Assembly: GCF_000226115.1 (NCBI RefSeq)
Contig: NC_016458.1
Location: 6,792,001 to 6,856,000, forward strand
Length of the DNA: 64,000 nucleotides
Direction: 5' to 3'
DNA from: Thermothielavioides terrestris NRRL 8126
Taxonomy: Eukaryota; Ascomycota; Sordariomycetes; Sordariales; Chaetomiaceae
This document shows, one piece after another, positions 10,711-22,236 of the stretch; position 1 is the stretch's first letter, and every line of letters begins with the position of its first letter. Under the pieces are notes generated by a model. It made no database searches, was not told the origin of the DNA, and saw only the letters and a list, made by a program, of their open reading frames with translations. The translations under genes were made by a program, and so were the position numbers.

Positions 10711-12277
10711 ATGGCGCAGGCCCAGAAGAAGCAGCTGATCCTCAACGCCTTTGTCGAGTCCTGCAGCGGCCACCAGTCTCCCGGCTTGTGGGCTCACCCC
10801 GATGACAAGTCGACCAACTTCAACGATGTGAAGCACTGGGTCAAGCTTGCACAGCTGCTGGAGGCAGCGAACTTCCACGGCATATTCATCGCCGACGTCC
10901 TGGTTAGTTCTGCCTGCCTCTCTACCGAGTCCTTGATCCCGTCCCGGCGTCCCCTAACCACATCCGCACACACAGGGCGCGTACGACGTCTACAAAGGCA
11001 ATCCCGACCCCGCGATCATCTCGGGCGCCCAGTGGCCGGTGAATGAGCCGCTGGCGGTCGTCTCCGCCATGGCCGCGGCCACCGAGAGCATCGGCTTCGG
11101 CGTGACGGTGGCAACGACGTACGAACAGCCATACCACCTCGCTCGCCGGCTGAGCACCGTCGACCACCTCTCCGGCGGGCGACTTGGCTGGAACGTCGTC
11201 ACGGGCTACCTGGACTCGGCCGCGCGGAACCTCGGCCACACTGAGCAGCCGCAGCACGACGAGCGGTACGCCATCGCCGAGGAGTACATGGACGTCATGT
11301 ACAAGCTGTGGTAAGGGATTCCTCCTCCTCCTCCGGTCTCCATTCGAATTCCGCCTCTCTCCCCACGGCACGTTCTGATGCGAGTATCCTCGGGAGCAAA
11401 CAGGCAATCATCCTGGCGCGACGACGCGGTCAAGCTGGACCGCGAGCGGCGCATCTACACGGACCCGCAGCTGGTGCGCACCATCGACCACGTGGGCAAG
11501 TACTACAGGGTGCCGGGCCCGCACATCTGCCAGCCGTCGCCGCAGCGCACGCCGCTGATCCTGCAGGCGGGCACGTCCAAGGCGGGGCGGGCGTTCGCGG
11601 CGAAGCACGCCGAGGCCATCTTCGTGGCCGGGCACAGCCCGTCGGTGGTGGCGCAGAACATCGCCGACATCCGCGCGACCGCGCGCGACCAGTTCGGGCG
11701 CGACCCCCGCTCCCTCAAGTTCCTCGCCCTGCTCTGCCCCGTGCTGGGGCCGACCGAGGAGGCCGCGCGCGCCAAGTACGCCGAGTACCTGTCGTACGGG
11801 TCCGAGGACGGCGCGCTGGCGCTGTTCGGCGGCTGGACGGGCATCGACCTGGCCGTGTACGACGACGAGCAGGAGCTGCGCCAGGTCGAGAGCAACGCGA
11901 TCCGGTCGGCCGTCGAGGCCTGGTCGCGCGCCGCCCCCGGCGTGCCCAAGTGGACCAAGCGCACCGTGGCGGACCACATCAAGGTCGGCGGCCTGGGCGC
12001 CACCGTCGTGGGCACGCCCGAGCAGGTGGCTGACGAGATGGAGCGCTGGGTGCGCGAGGCCGACGTCGATGGCTTCAACCTGGCGTACGCGCTCTTCCCG
12101 AAGTCGTTCGAGGACGTGATCGAGTATCTGCTGCCCGAGCTGAAGCGGCGGGGGCTGTTCTGGGACGGATACGCCGTGAAGGGAGGTACCTACCGCGAGA
12201 ACATGTACGGCAGGCCGGGCCTGACGAGGCCACCGGCGGACCATCCTGCGGCGAAATATCACTGGAAGGCAGAATAG
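10711..12277 (+). CDS. FMN-dependent luciferase-like monooxygenase (NtaA/SnaA/DszA family)
   Basis: The gene has three exons, 10711..10902, 10976..11310 and 11404..12277, giving 466 residues, normal for nitrilotriacetate monooxygenase component A relatives. Family signatures are LEAANFHGIFIADVL near residues 49-63, a PxxxVSAMAAATESIGFGVT segment, TYEQPYHLARRLSTVDHLS, and RLGWNVVTG. These enzymes use FMNH2 from a partner reductase and O2 to oxidise substrates such as chelators, sulfonates or heterocycles. No flavin reductase gene is adjacent. The splice sites are GTTAGT...CAG and GTAAGG...CAG with matching phases. The substrate is unknown. Divergence from DUR3 hints at use of a nitrogen source, by inference only. 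Confidence 0.9.
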
Positions 12278-12617
12278 AGGAATAAGGGGCATTTCCAGAT
12301 AGTTAATCAAGCATGCAGGTGTGGCGCTGACAAACGACAGCACTTCTCCTTACTTGTCAGGTATGCGCATGGCTGGTGACGGCAGGCTTCCGCCATTGTA
12401 TCGTCGACTTGCTCTTTTGTAGGTAGTCTACGCGTCATCCGACAATGTCTTTCCTTCCGTTACAAGAATACATCCTGCATTTTGCACGTAGCAGCAATCA
12501 GCTGCCTATGTATGTGAGCCCCCCAACAGCAAAACAACCCAATGACACGCTCTCATGGTATCGCTCCACAACCCACCCCAACCCAAAAAGAGGGGTGGCA
12601 GAAAAGGAGGAGGCTGC
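12278..12617. other. Convergent intergenic stretch
   Basis: This 340-base interval lies between the 3' ends of the monooxygenase and the Arf-GEF. It should hold both 3' UTRs. No reading frame or structure worth naming was seen. Confidence 0.5.
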
Positions 12618-15600
12618 TCACGCTCCTTCCTTGGTCTTCGCCGTCTCCCCCTCCGCCGCCGCCACCGCCGGCGGCGGCGGTTCAGCAGCCGCGGGCGGCT
12701 GCTCCTCCGCATTGGCCGTGACCGGCACGTCCAGCGCCAGATCGGCCCTCAAGTTCGGCAGGAAGCGGTCGATCCGCTTCCACGTTTCGTTCCACAGCTC
12801 CTCGCGCGCCGGGTTCTGGCTCGGCGGCACGAGGTATCCGCTGCTCGACATGATGAGGAGCACGTTCTTCAGGTTCTCCGGCACCGCCTCCTCCTGCGAA
12901 CACGCACCATTGTCTTGGTTAGCTTCGAGATTCTCACATACTCTCACACACACAGAGATAGAGAGACACCAATGTAAAGAGGGGAAGGAAAGAAAGAGAA
13001 AAAAGAGAAAAGAAACCCACCAAGCTATCCCCCTGCCCACTATTCATCAGCCGGTCCATGATCTCAATGATCTTCAGCCACAGGTCCAGCATGCCGTCCC
13101 ACGCGGACAGCGCGACCAGGTACTGCAGGAACACCTTGCACAGCAGCGAGGCGGCCTGCACGCGCGTCTCGCTCATGCCGTCGCGGTCCGACGAGAAGAC
13201 CTCGGGCTTGAGCAGCCGCAGGATCAGCGGGAAGAGCACCTCGCCGAAGATGGCCGTCCACTCCTGGTGGTCCTGCTCGTGCGAGGACGATGACGATGAG
13301 GACGACGACGACGTCGTGGTCAGTTCCGGCGAGAGCAGCGACCGCTGCAGCGAGGTGAAGGCCAGGTGCCGGATCTCGCGGCACGGGTTGGTGCACTGCG
13401 TCGTGAGCGCCTGGAAGACGGGCAGCCAGTAGGCCGACCAGGCTGGTTTGATGCGGCGTTAGCGGACCCTACTACCCCTATGCGATCTCGTCCGAGTCGG
13501 GAGCAGTATGCCCTACCTTCACGGCTCTCCAGGTGGGATTGCTTCATAAGATGTGGAATGCGCGCCGTCATGCGGTAGATGCTGTTGAGCGCCTTCACGC
13601 CGCGTTCGACGACGGCGTTTTCACTGCAGGCCCAAGTCAGCAACGCGAAACCCACTCACCACGTAAAAATATCACAGGCTGACGACGTGGCGCACGCACC
13701 TCGGCTTCTCCTGCTTCACCGGCCGGGCCCCCTTGCGGCCCTGCTTCCGATCGTTCTGTTGCTCCGCCACGGCGCCCACGCTCGCCATCGACGCAAACTC
13801 GTTCAGCAGCGCCAGGGCCGCCTCGTAATTGTCCGCCATGATGGCCGACGGCGTACCCGAAACGCCGTTGTCCAGGATCTCAAACACGGCCGGCGCCGAG
13901 TCAGGGTTGGCGGCCAGCGTCTGCAGAATGACCCAGAAGTCGGGCGACGTCATGATCTCGTTCCGCAGCGGGCAGGGCTTCTCGGTGCAGAGCTTGAGGC
14001 CGCGCAACACGAGGCCGGACGCCTTGAGCAGCGTGTCGTTGGGGAAGCTGGATATGGTGTGGAGGAGGATGGGCACGCGGACGTAGTCGTGATCGTAGCT
14101 TGCCTGCAGCAAATGAAACAGGTAGAAGGTCGCCCGCTCAATGAGAATCGGGTGGTACCGAGCTACATCACGGAGGATGGCCTGGAGGGCCTCCACCACG
14201 CGCTTGCCCAGCAGCTCGACGGTGCTGTCGTCGCGCAGCGCAAGCACAGTGCAGAACTCGAGGATGTAGACCAAAGCCGGGTCATACACCGCGCTGGTCT
14301 GTCGCGTCTTCTGCCCGTTGGCTTGGGACGGGGGAATGTTCTCCGCCTTGACCGTAATCACAGTCGATCCGTTGTCCTCAGGGATCTGGTCTAACAGCGC
14401 GTCGACCAAGGCCTCGAGGCTGTGGCTTGGAAGATTTGCAATGTTGGCAAACACATCGCCCATATGGCACTGGTTCACGCAGTCCACAGTACACAGAGTG
14501 CTCTCCAGCTCCTCGTCCGACGGCTCAGGCGGGTCGTCGGCCGCATAGCTCGAGATGTACGACGTGAACGCCGAGAAGAAGCCGGACTCGCTCTGTTTCG
14601 CACCACGGTCGATCACTTGCGATGGTGGCTGCAAGGGGATTGGCGGCAGAGCGAGCTTGTCGGCCTCGGTGGAGAAGAACGAAGGTATCAGGGAGTTGAC
14701 GAAGAGGTTGAGCCATATGCGAATCACATGCTTCCAGCTCTTCCGAATGACATGCTCCGAGCCGGTGACGACACGGAACAGCACCAGGGTGGCCAGCTGC
14801 AGGCGGACGTCGCGGCCGAACCTGACGGCGAGCTCGCTGACCATGACGCTGTTGTCGCCGACCTGGACCTCGGTGTTGAGCGACGTGTTGGAGAGCGCCT
14901 CGCTGCCGAGCGTCGAGATGTAGCTCAGCCGGTAGATGATCTCGTCCAGGGCCTCCGAGTTGCCGTACTTGGTCGCGATGCGCGCGCACTCGTCGAAGCC
15001 CGTGATGACGCGCGCGTAGACCGTGTCGTCGGTGGCCGACATGAAGACGAAGAAGAGGCACGAGACGATGGGGTTCCACGTGGTCGCGAACATGTCGGCG
15101 TCGTAGATGTTGGTGTCGCAGAGCACCAGCGGGCCCGCCGTCTCGGTCTTGAGGAGGAGCTCCTTCCAAGCGTAGTCAAACGCGTGCTTGTTGTCGTGCT
15201 CGTCGGGGAGGATGATCTCGTTCGTCCTGATGGCGTCGAAGATGTCTTGCAGGTACTCGGGCGGGAAGTCCTCGCCGCCGTTCTGCCCGCGGAGGTTGCG
15301 CGAGAAGTCCTCGAACTTCATGCGCGCCTGGTTCTTGACCTGCGGATTATGCTGGTCCGTATTGAGCATGATGATGGCGTATGTGAGGATGAAGACCGCG
15401 TCCTTGTTCGCCACCCCCTGGGGAACCGAGCTCGAGCAGTATTTTTCGGCGAACGACGTGACGATGCGCTCGATCAACGGAGACTCACCGGGTAGACGGA
15501 ATGTCTCGAGAAGTACCCGGAGCGCTTCGTCTACCCGCTTGCCCGTGAAATCGAACTGACCGATGAAGGCATCCAAGATCGCCTCGTTGCCCTTCTTCGA

Positions 15601-17853
15601 CAGGAACTCGCCCAAGATCCTCTTGTTTATCCTCGACGTCCCCTTCAAGAATCTGGCGACGCAGAGCGGATCGGCGGCATTTTCAATCACCCCCTTTTCT
15701 TGCAGGTAGGCGAGACCGCCTTTGGGGTTCTCGTTGAACATGCTCGTGCCTTTGATGATAAGCTTTTTCCTGCGCCGTCTTTCCCTCAGCAGCTCCGGAT
15801 CGGGATATCCATCGGTCTCCGGGGTCTGGTCCAGCCGTTCGGCAATGAACTGTATAAATCGCAGCAGCGCGTCGAGGCAGAGTGGCGGAACGCTTGTCGT
15901 GCTCCAGGTTGCGGAATCGGGCAGCGCGTTCCTGGACAAGAGTCCGACCAAGTCTTCGCAGAGATCTGCCCGGTCTTCGTCGCAGTCGTAGTTGACAAAC
16001 AGCTCAACCATGAACGTCGGCATCCGAGCGAGGACACCAATGTTCTCCACCATGGCCTGTCTCGCATCCGGCTTGCGAGCACCGCCCTCCAAGCCAAGTT
16101 TTTGGCGGTCCTTGACAGCCACAGGCGTAGACCGGCCGCTGCCGGCTTGAGAAGGCGGGGGCCTCACCAACTTCGGCGATTGTGGGATGCCGGAGTAGAG
16201 GCTGGGGTCGATGCCAGGTTCCCTTGGGATTTCTACGGCTGGGTGTAGGCAGGCCACAAGATAGGACAGATACAACTCCTGTTGCAGCTTGAGCACGCCC
16301 CTGCAAGTCGACAGCAGCGTGCTAGCCACTATCAGGGCCTCTTGAAGAACGGCCATGTTGTCGGACCGCACAAGCTGGAAGAGGTAGCAGCAGAGCTGGT
16401 CCTCGGCAATCGATGCCAGGGCAGGATGCCGGGCGATTGATGGGCCCGCGACCTCGAGCGCCACGTGGATAATGCGCAGGGCCATAACTCTCATCTGGTC
16501 GGGGTGTCTGCGGTCATGAGGGTCCAAGAAACTCACGAGCACCCGGAACAGCTCCCGGATGGACGGCAGGGAGTAAGGGCGGAGATCCACCGAGTCAGCG
16601 CTGTCAGCCGCTGACGTTGAACTGGTGCTGGGCCGACCAACTTCGGCGCTTGGGCTCCTCGACGTCTCCGAATTGCTGCCGGCCTTTTCAGAACTCGATG
16701 ACGGTCGCGGCTCGGCAGGCGCCTTGGCCGCCTCGCCTGCCTCAGCGGCCTCAGGCGTCTCCGCCGCCGTCCCCGGATTGTCCATCCCCTGGGCGGCAGG
16801 GCCCATGCTGACAGAGTCCATGTCCCCACTGGTCTGGCGGTCCAATGCCTCGCTCTCGTCGCCTGCTTCCTCCTCGAGGTGCTTCAGATCCTCGAAGATA
16901 ATCTGCACCATCCGCACCATGGAGGCCTCGGCCGTCCGGCGCAGCACCTCCGAGAACCTCGGCCGCGAGCATATGGTCAGGCCGCGGCCCATCATGTCGC
17001 AGATACTCTCGTCGCTCAGAATGTCCCCGCCGGGCCCGGATAGCATGTCCTCCATCAAGTGCAGGATCATCAGCAAGACCACCTCCTCCTGCGCCGAGTC
17101 GCTAATGTCGAATTGGCAGTGGGTGATGGCTGTCGAGAGGGATTGCATGGCGAGGGCGAAGCGGGGGGAGACGGGCGCGACGAAGCCGTAGGCCAGGAAT
17201 TTCTGGATTGCCCGCAGTGCGAGGATTGTGACGGGCGCGGCGGTTCCTTTCGCTTGGATGATCTGGAGGAAGGGGTAGAGCAGCACGAGGGAGTCGAACC
17301 TGTGGATGTCTGGGTCGGCCAGAGGTCAGCGCGGCTCTATATATATCCTCCCTCCGTTCTCCAGCCACACCACAAGCTCGAGCAGTAGGAGTGAGTAAGT
17401 ACCTTTAACGCCCGCGAGTTCCTGCCGCAGCCTCCCAAAGCCCGAGATCAACGGATTGTCCTGCATGCTCTTGCCCTTCTTCCCGCGCAGGCCCCACCTG
17501 TTGGTCGCGAGGTCTCCGGCGCCGTCTGTCTGTGCATCGGAAGCGGACTTGCGGCTGCCGCGGCGGGCGCCGGGGCTCGGGGGCACCAGCTGGACGAGGT
17601 TGGGGGTGCCGCCGAGGATGGCCGAGACGGACGAGTGCGGGGAGCGGGCATGTTTCTGGATGGCCGAGGTGATGGCTATGCACTCGGAGATCACGAGGGA
17701 CACCGGGTCGACGGCTACCGACACGGGGCGGCTCCGGTACTGCATACGCGACGAGAGCACGAGGTTGCGCCGAGCAGGCATGGGCGTCTCCGGGGTGGTT
17801 GGGACCGAGGGACGGGAGTCCATGGGCGCGGCTGGCTGCGCATCTCGACTCAT
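12618..17853 (-). CDS. GEA2: Sec7-domain Arf guanine-nucleotide exchange factor, GEA1/GEA2 (GBF1) type
   Basis: The predicted large Golgi/ER Arf-GEF acts in COPI coat recruitment. Five exons are proposed: 17853..17403, 17309..13700, 13623..13517, 13442..13021 and 12893..12618. Together they give 1621 residues, in the usual GBF1/Gea range. The Sec7 domain is at about residues 690-885. It starts near ARFLKGTSRINKRILGEFL and contains FRLPGES with the catalytic glutamic finger at about residue 757, then AVFILTYAIIMLNTDQHN. The N-terminal DCB/HUS region and C-terminal HDS regions are long and helical. A Ser/Pro-rich insert lies between DCB and HUS. All junctions keep phase. The choice between GEA1 and GEA2 is nominal, since filamentous fungi usually have one copy. 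Confidence 0.93.
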
Positions 17854-18702
17854 ATTGTGGTTGCAGCTGGAGTGTTCGATGCTCGAGCGAGCCGAATTCG
17901 GTCTGTGTGAGTCGCACCCCGCGGACGGGCTAAGGTATCGTCAAGGTGCCGAGGCGTTGAGCAGTTCGGGACAAATTGGCCTTGCGCCAGCGCCCACGGG
18001 CGGTATGCAGTTCCTCGAGCTTTGAGGGTTCTTCAAGGCTTTAGCATTCAAGCTCCCAACCTCCCTCCTTGGCAATGGCCCTCGGCAAACAACAAGCTCA
18101 GGTAAACTGCGCAGCCCGTCAGTCTTTCAAAGCGTGCGAGACGGTTCACCCTGGACTTGTTGAATTGTCGATGCTGTCCTTAGATGGACCTAAGCTCTCC
18201 CATCCCTGCTCCTGCCTTCTGCCACCTTGCTGGGCCCCACGCAGGCCAATCAGCGCCTGGACGCCCCCGCGCCGTGGAGAATTCAGCGGCATGGGTCGGC
18301 TAAACGGCCAACCGCCCCCCGCCAGCTTCAAAATCTCCAGGGGTGCACAGCAGCCCTCAATGTCACCAACGGCTGGCATCTCGACTCCATCTTCTTGAAC
18401 CAGCCTGTATTCCATGAACCCAGCCGTTGCCGCTCCAAACCAACCCAGGAACGCCCCGCCATGAAATCTACCTAAGAATACACGAATACACCACGCCGTG
18501 ATGAGGGTTGTTGCTCCCTTTTGTCGTTTTGTCTTTCCTGTCCCGTGGGACATGCAATGCGCCCCGCCTTGGCCAAGGAGGCCGGGCCTTGTAGCCGCCT
18601 CTTCTCCCAGAGTTTACACAAGGAAAACGAAGTAAGGAAAGTAAAAGCGAAACAGAATGCAGAGCGTCATCTCCGAGCACCATCGGCCCGTCGCCGTGGC
18701 CA
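17854..18702. other. Intergenic region upstream of the Arf-GEF
   Basis: About 850 bases lie between the Arf-GEF start and the 3' end of the GT62 gene. They should hold the Arf-GEF promoter and 5' UTR and the GT62 3' UTR. Only short frames are present on either strand and none resembles a protein. Confidence 0.45.
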
Positions 18703-20295
18703 TCAGGTCTTGCCAAGCTCCTTGTCGTCGTTTCTCGCCGCGGCCTTCTCCTCCGTCTTGTCACCCGCAGCCTTACTGCCAGCGTTATTCTTTGCAACCG
18801 CGGCTTCGGCGTCGGCGGCAGCCTCTTTCTTCTTTTCCTGGAGGGTAATCTTTTGTAGCTCCGACTTGTCCTTCTCCCACTGTCCGGTAGCGTCGCTGAA
18901 CGACTCCTTCAGCTTCATGACCTTCTCCGCTTTCTCTTTCTCTGCTTGTTCTTGCGCAAGCTTCTCCCGCTCCATTTGCTGTGATGCCGTTAGCCTCAAT
19001 CACGTAGGCACCGAGATAACAAACACCTACCTCCATGTGCTTAATGTCCTCCACACTGGGCTCATAGGCGTGCCAGATCGTGTAGTGAGGCAGGCCGATG
19101 ACGGAGAACTGCATCCTCTTTGCCATCTGCAGTGAATCAGTAAGTAAGACTCCAAGCAAGGAGTGCAACCAGCTAGACGTCTCAAAGAAAAAAAAAGAAA
19201 ATCACCTTTCCGAACCCCTCCGTCTCGGCGTGCTTCTCAAAGCTGAAGGCCGGGAAGTTGGCGCCGTAGCGGAAGACCTTGGCCTTGGCCAGGATGCTCA
19301 CACCGCCAACACCGTCCAACTCCATCTCCATGTCAGGGTCGCCATAGGGGTCCCGAAGGTATGCCAAATGCGGCCGCCACGTCGCGTACTCAGCATAGCC
19401 CTCCACAATGACGGCATCCTCGTCGAGGGAATCGGCGAGGGCCAGGGCCGGCTCCGACTCCTGCCACGAGTTGAGGTCGTACGGCTGCTCTCCACCGAGC
19501 CACTCGGGCAGAGGCCGCCAGACGTCTGTAAGATCCGTTAGCGTCTAGACGGTAACCCAGTGACCCCCTCTCGCCACACTCACTTGGGACGATGATATCC
19601 TTGTTATGCCGCATGAGGTCCTCCAAGATGGTAAACGGCGCCGTCTCCACGTCCACATCCCGCCAGTACACCCACGAGTGGTAGGGGCGCAGGGCCGCGC
19701 TCAGCAGCCAATTCCGCGCTCTCGCCATGAGCTTCCGCCTGCTGGCCTGCGCAGCAAACCCGTGGCGGCTCTCGACGTCTTGGTTGACGGTCTGGCCAAA
19801 GTCCTTCTCGATGATCGAGATCTCCCCAAAGTGCATCGACGTGTTGTCGCTCCCCTGGATCGCCTCCATGTTCTGGACCAGCACATCCAGCGTGTTGTCC
19901 TTCGAATCCGACACCAAGAACGCCACGTCGATCAGGTGGTGCGGGTACGTGAAGTTGCGCAGGTGCGAGAAGAACATGGGCAGGTGCGTCTCGGCGTCGC
20001 GCAGCGGCACGCAGAGCAGGATGCGCTCCTCGCGGTCCCAGCCGCGCGCGGTGCCCTGCACGTTAGACAGGTCGTAGTAGCGCATCGTTTCGAGCTCGAA
20101 GTTGCTGGGGTCGCTCGAGAGCAGGCCGAGCGAGAATATGGAGAGGAAGGAGGTGCGGCCGCGGCCGGACCATGACAGCAGCACAATGAGGAAGAGAACG
20201 GCGGCTACGATGGCGAGTCGCACGAAGGATTGGGTTCGTCTGCTGCGCTGCGCTGGTGTCGAGCTCCGCGGCTGGAATCTGTCCATGGGCAGCAT
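18703..20295 (-). CDS. Golgi mannosyltransferase, Anp1/Mnn9/Van1 family (GT62)
   Basis: This is a predicted type II Golgi membrane subunit of the mannan polymerase complexes that extend N-glycans with alpha-1,6-mannose. Exons are 20295..19584, 19525..19206, 19126..19031 and 18978..18703, giving 467 residues. There is a short basic cytosolic tail, a membrane anchor at residues 25-42, then the GT62 catalytic domain. That domain contains RILLCVPLRDAETHLPMFF, AFLVSDSKDNT, a DVD metal-binding motif in YWRDVDVETAP near residue 213, and GFGKMAKRM across the exon 2/3 junction. The C-terminal about 90 residues are a Lys/Glu/Ala-rich coiled coil, typical of the Anp1/Mnn9 group in filamentous fungi. ATG 20286 is a possible alternative start. 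The exact yeast orthologue was not decided. Confidence 0.9.
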
Positions 20296-22236
20296 AGTGG
20301 CCTGCCGGTTAGTACCATGCTTGAGACTGTTCGGATCGCCAGACGGGGAATTGCGAGATGGTAAGGGGGAAGAGGGGGGAAGGCAACGAAGGATGGAGAT
20401 CCGCACCTGTGAGGAGAGATGTCGAAGGTGCTGCCCCGTGGATACCCGTTCGAATAGCCGGCCATATGATGGCGGGGGGTCACCTTGGACCCCGAAGATG
20501 CGAGCGGGAGCATTGCTGGTAGCGCACCGACTAAAGCTCACTGCTGCGCCCAACAGGAAGCTTCCACCCCCCCTTTTGTGGGCATGCGCTGCGACCCCGG
20601 GAGACGCACGCCCAACACAGTCGCCGTTTGCAGACCGCGGGTCGATCAGATGGACGTTCCTGGATTAAACCGGGTCTAGGGGGTTCACCGGTCAGCACAT
20701 GGCTGGTCGTCGTCACCGTGGCAGGTTGCAATGGCAAGAAAGTCGTACCAAACCGCAGCATGGAAAGGTGGTCGCAAGCCTCTCGCCGGCTTTCCGGGGG
20801 ACTTGGTTATTCGTGACGTTGCGTTTCGGGAAGACCCTACCCCTGGTCGGCTTGGCAATCGGCTTGGCGCTGTGACAACAGGGGTCTGGGACCGCAAAGC
20901 CCGGATAAAGGTTGATGCGGCCCTATTCCAATGCCCAGTTATGCACGCTCGTTAGGTTGTCTGTCCATCGGATTTGTGCTGTGCAAAGCGGGTGAGCGAT
21001 GAACAATTTGAGCCTTTCCTCCAATGACGATAGTTAGGTCATCTGCTGGCAACATCGATATGCACTAGCTAGATAGGTAGATTCCAGAAACGGTAATAGT
21101 TTCTAGTGTCAGACGGTAAAGAAAACAACTAGGAAGCTTGCAACTACGCATAATAGAATTGAGAGCTCTAAGCGAGCCAAGGTTCAACTACACAGTGTTC
21201 TGTTCCACTCCGTTTAACGTTAACGGCTTAATGCCAAAGTGAATCTTCACGTTTTCACTTGTTGGTACTGTACCTATCGAGGACTCCACTATTTTCATTT
21301 TACCTAGCCCACCGCCATTTCCATCAACACTACACAATGAGCAATTTACACTTGCAGTAGAAACCAAAATTCGGGTCCAGGTCTTCAGTGTTCAAAGATC
21401 TTCAGAGGGGAAATTAATTGTGACTCCCCACATTGTGCAGCAGCTGTGCCCACTGCTGAGCAGGCTGCGTATGTACCTCAATGGACAGCCCACTTCCGGA
21501 TGATCAAGAATGCGGTTACATTTACTTCGACAATCACACATGATGTTGATCATGATATGGCAACCCAGTCGTTATGCTTTTGGTAATTGGCTGGGAAAAT
21601 GGAAGCAACTACTCTGAATCAATCAAAGCATTTTGCCGGAGCAGCCCAATCTTGCTTTGCAAGTGCCACCTACCCTCTCCCATTCACCAGCACAACGCTA
21701 TGATTGGTGGTGGCTGAGTCTAGGGGCAAGTGCTTGGGTTGCAGACCACGAGGGATAAAAATCACAGTTCTTACAATTGATTCGCTCCCTCCCTCGTTGA
21801 GTTCCAGAACCACACTCTTTTCAAGCTCACGACGGGATCTCCGCTAAGGCGACTACCAGTGGAAATCAAAAATAAAGAGCACCACAAGGATCGACTCCTC
21901 TCTTCCCTTTCCCTGCATTCACCACAGAGCTGAATTAAATTCAACTAGATCAGAGACGTAACACAGTAATGCAAGGCCGCCGCAACACCTGACCTTCTCC
22001 CACAACCAACCTGAGAGATGGGCCCGAAGAATCCGAAATTTTGTCACTAGACAGAAACTCAGACCATTCCCTGGAGAGCGAGAGCCAATCCTCCTTAGGC
22101 TGCCCCCCACGAGAGTGTTGTCGTCCAAAACTGTACTGAAGCCAAGGCACAGAGAGACCTGGGATGAGACGTCTAGTGCGGAACGGCATACAATTTCTAT
22201 ATCAATCCCCGTAGATTCTTTTTTCTACCTGTACTT
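20296..22236. other. Long gene-free region with promoter-like segment
   Basis: About 1.9 kb lies upstream of the GT62 gene and downstream of the AtuA-like gene. It is moderately AT-rich from about 20950 to 22200. Near 21760-21850 there is a GGATAAAAATC box followed by CT-rich, transcript-leader-like sequence, but the ATGs that follow (about 21969 and 22018) open only 7- to 9-codon frames. A small palindrome of the form CCGTTTAACGTTAACGG lies near 21210-21226. No protein gene is recognised; a non-coding transcript is possible but unsupported. Confidence 0.35.

Noticed and set aside
10711..12277. Bacterial transfer of the luciferase-like monooxygenase
   Set aside because: Two spliceosomal introns and local codon use fit the fungal surroundings, and fungal members of this family are known. 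Phylogeny would be needed to claim transfer.
11408..12343. 311-codon minus frame opposite the monooxygenase
   Set aside because: Shadow of the high-GC coding strand; composition is His/Arg/Val-rich with no family resemblance.
12445..13293. 282-codon + frame opposite the Arf-GEF 3' end
   Set aside because: Antisense to verified Arf-GEF exons and intron; no protein character.
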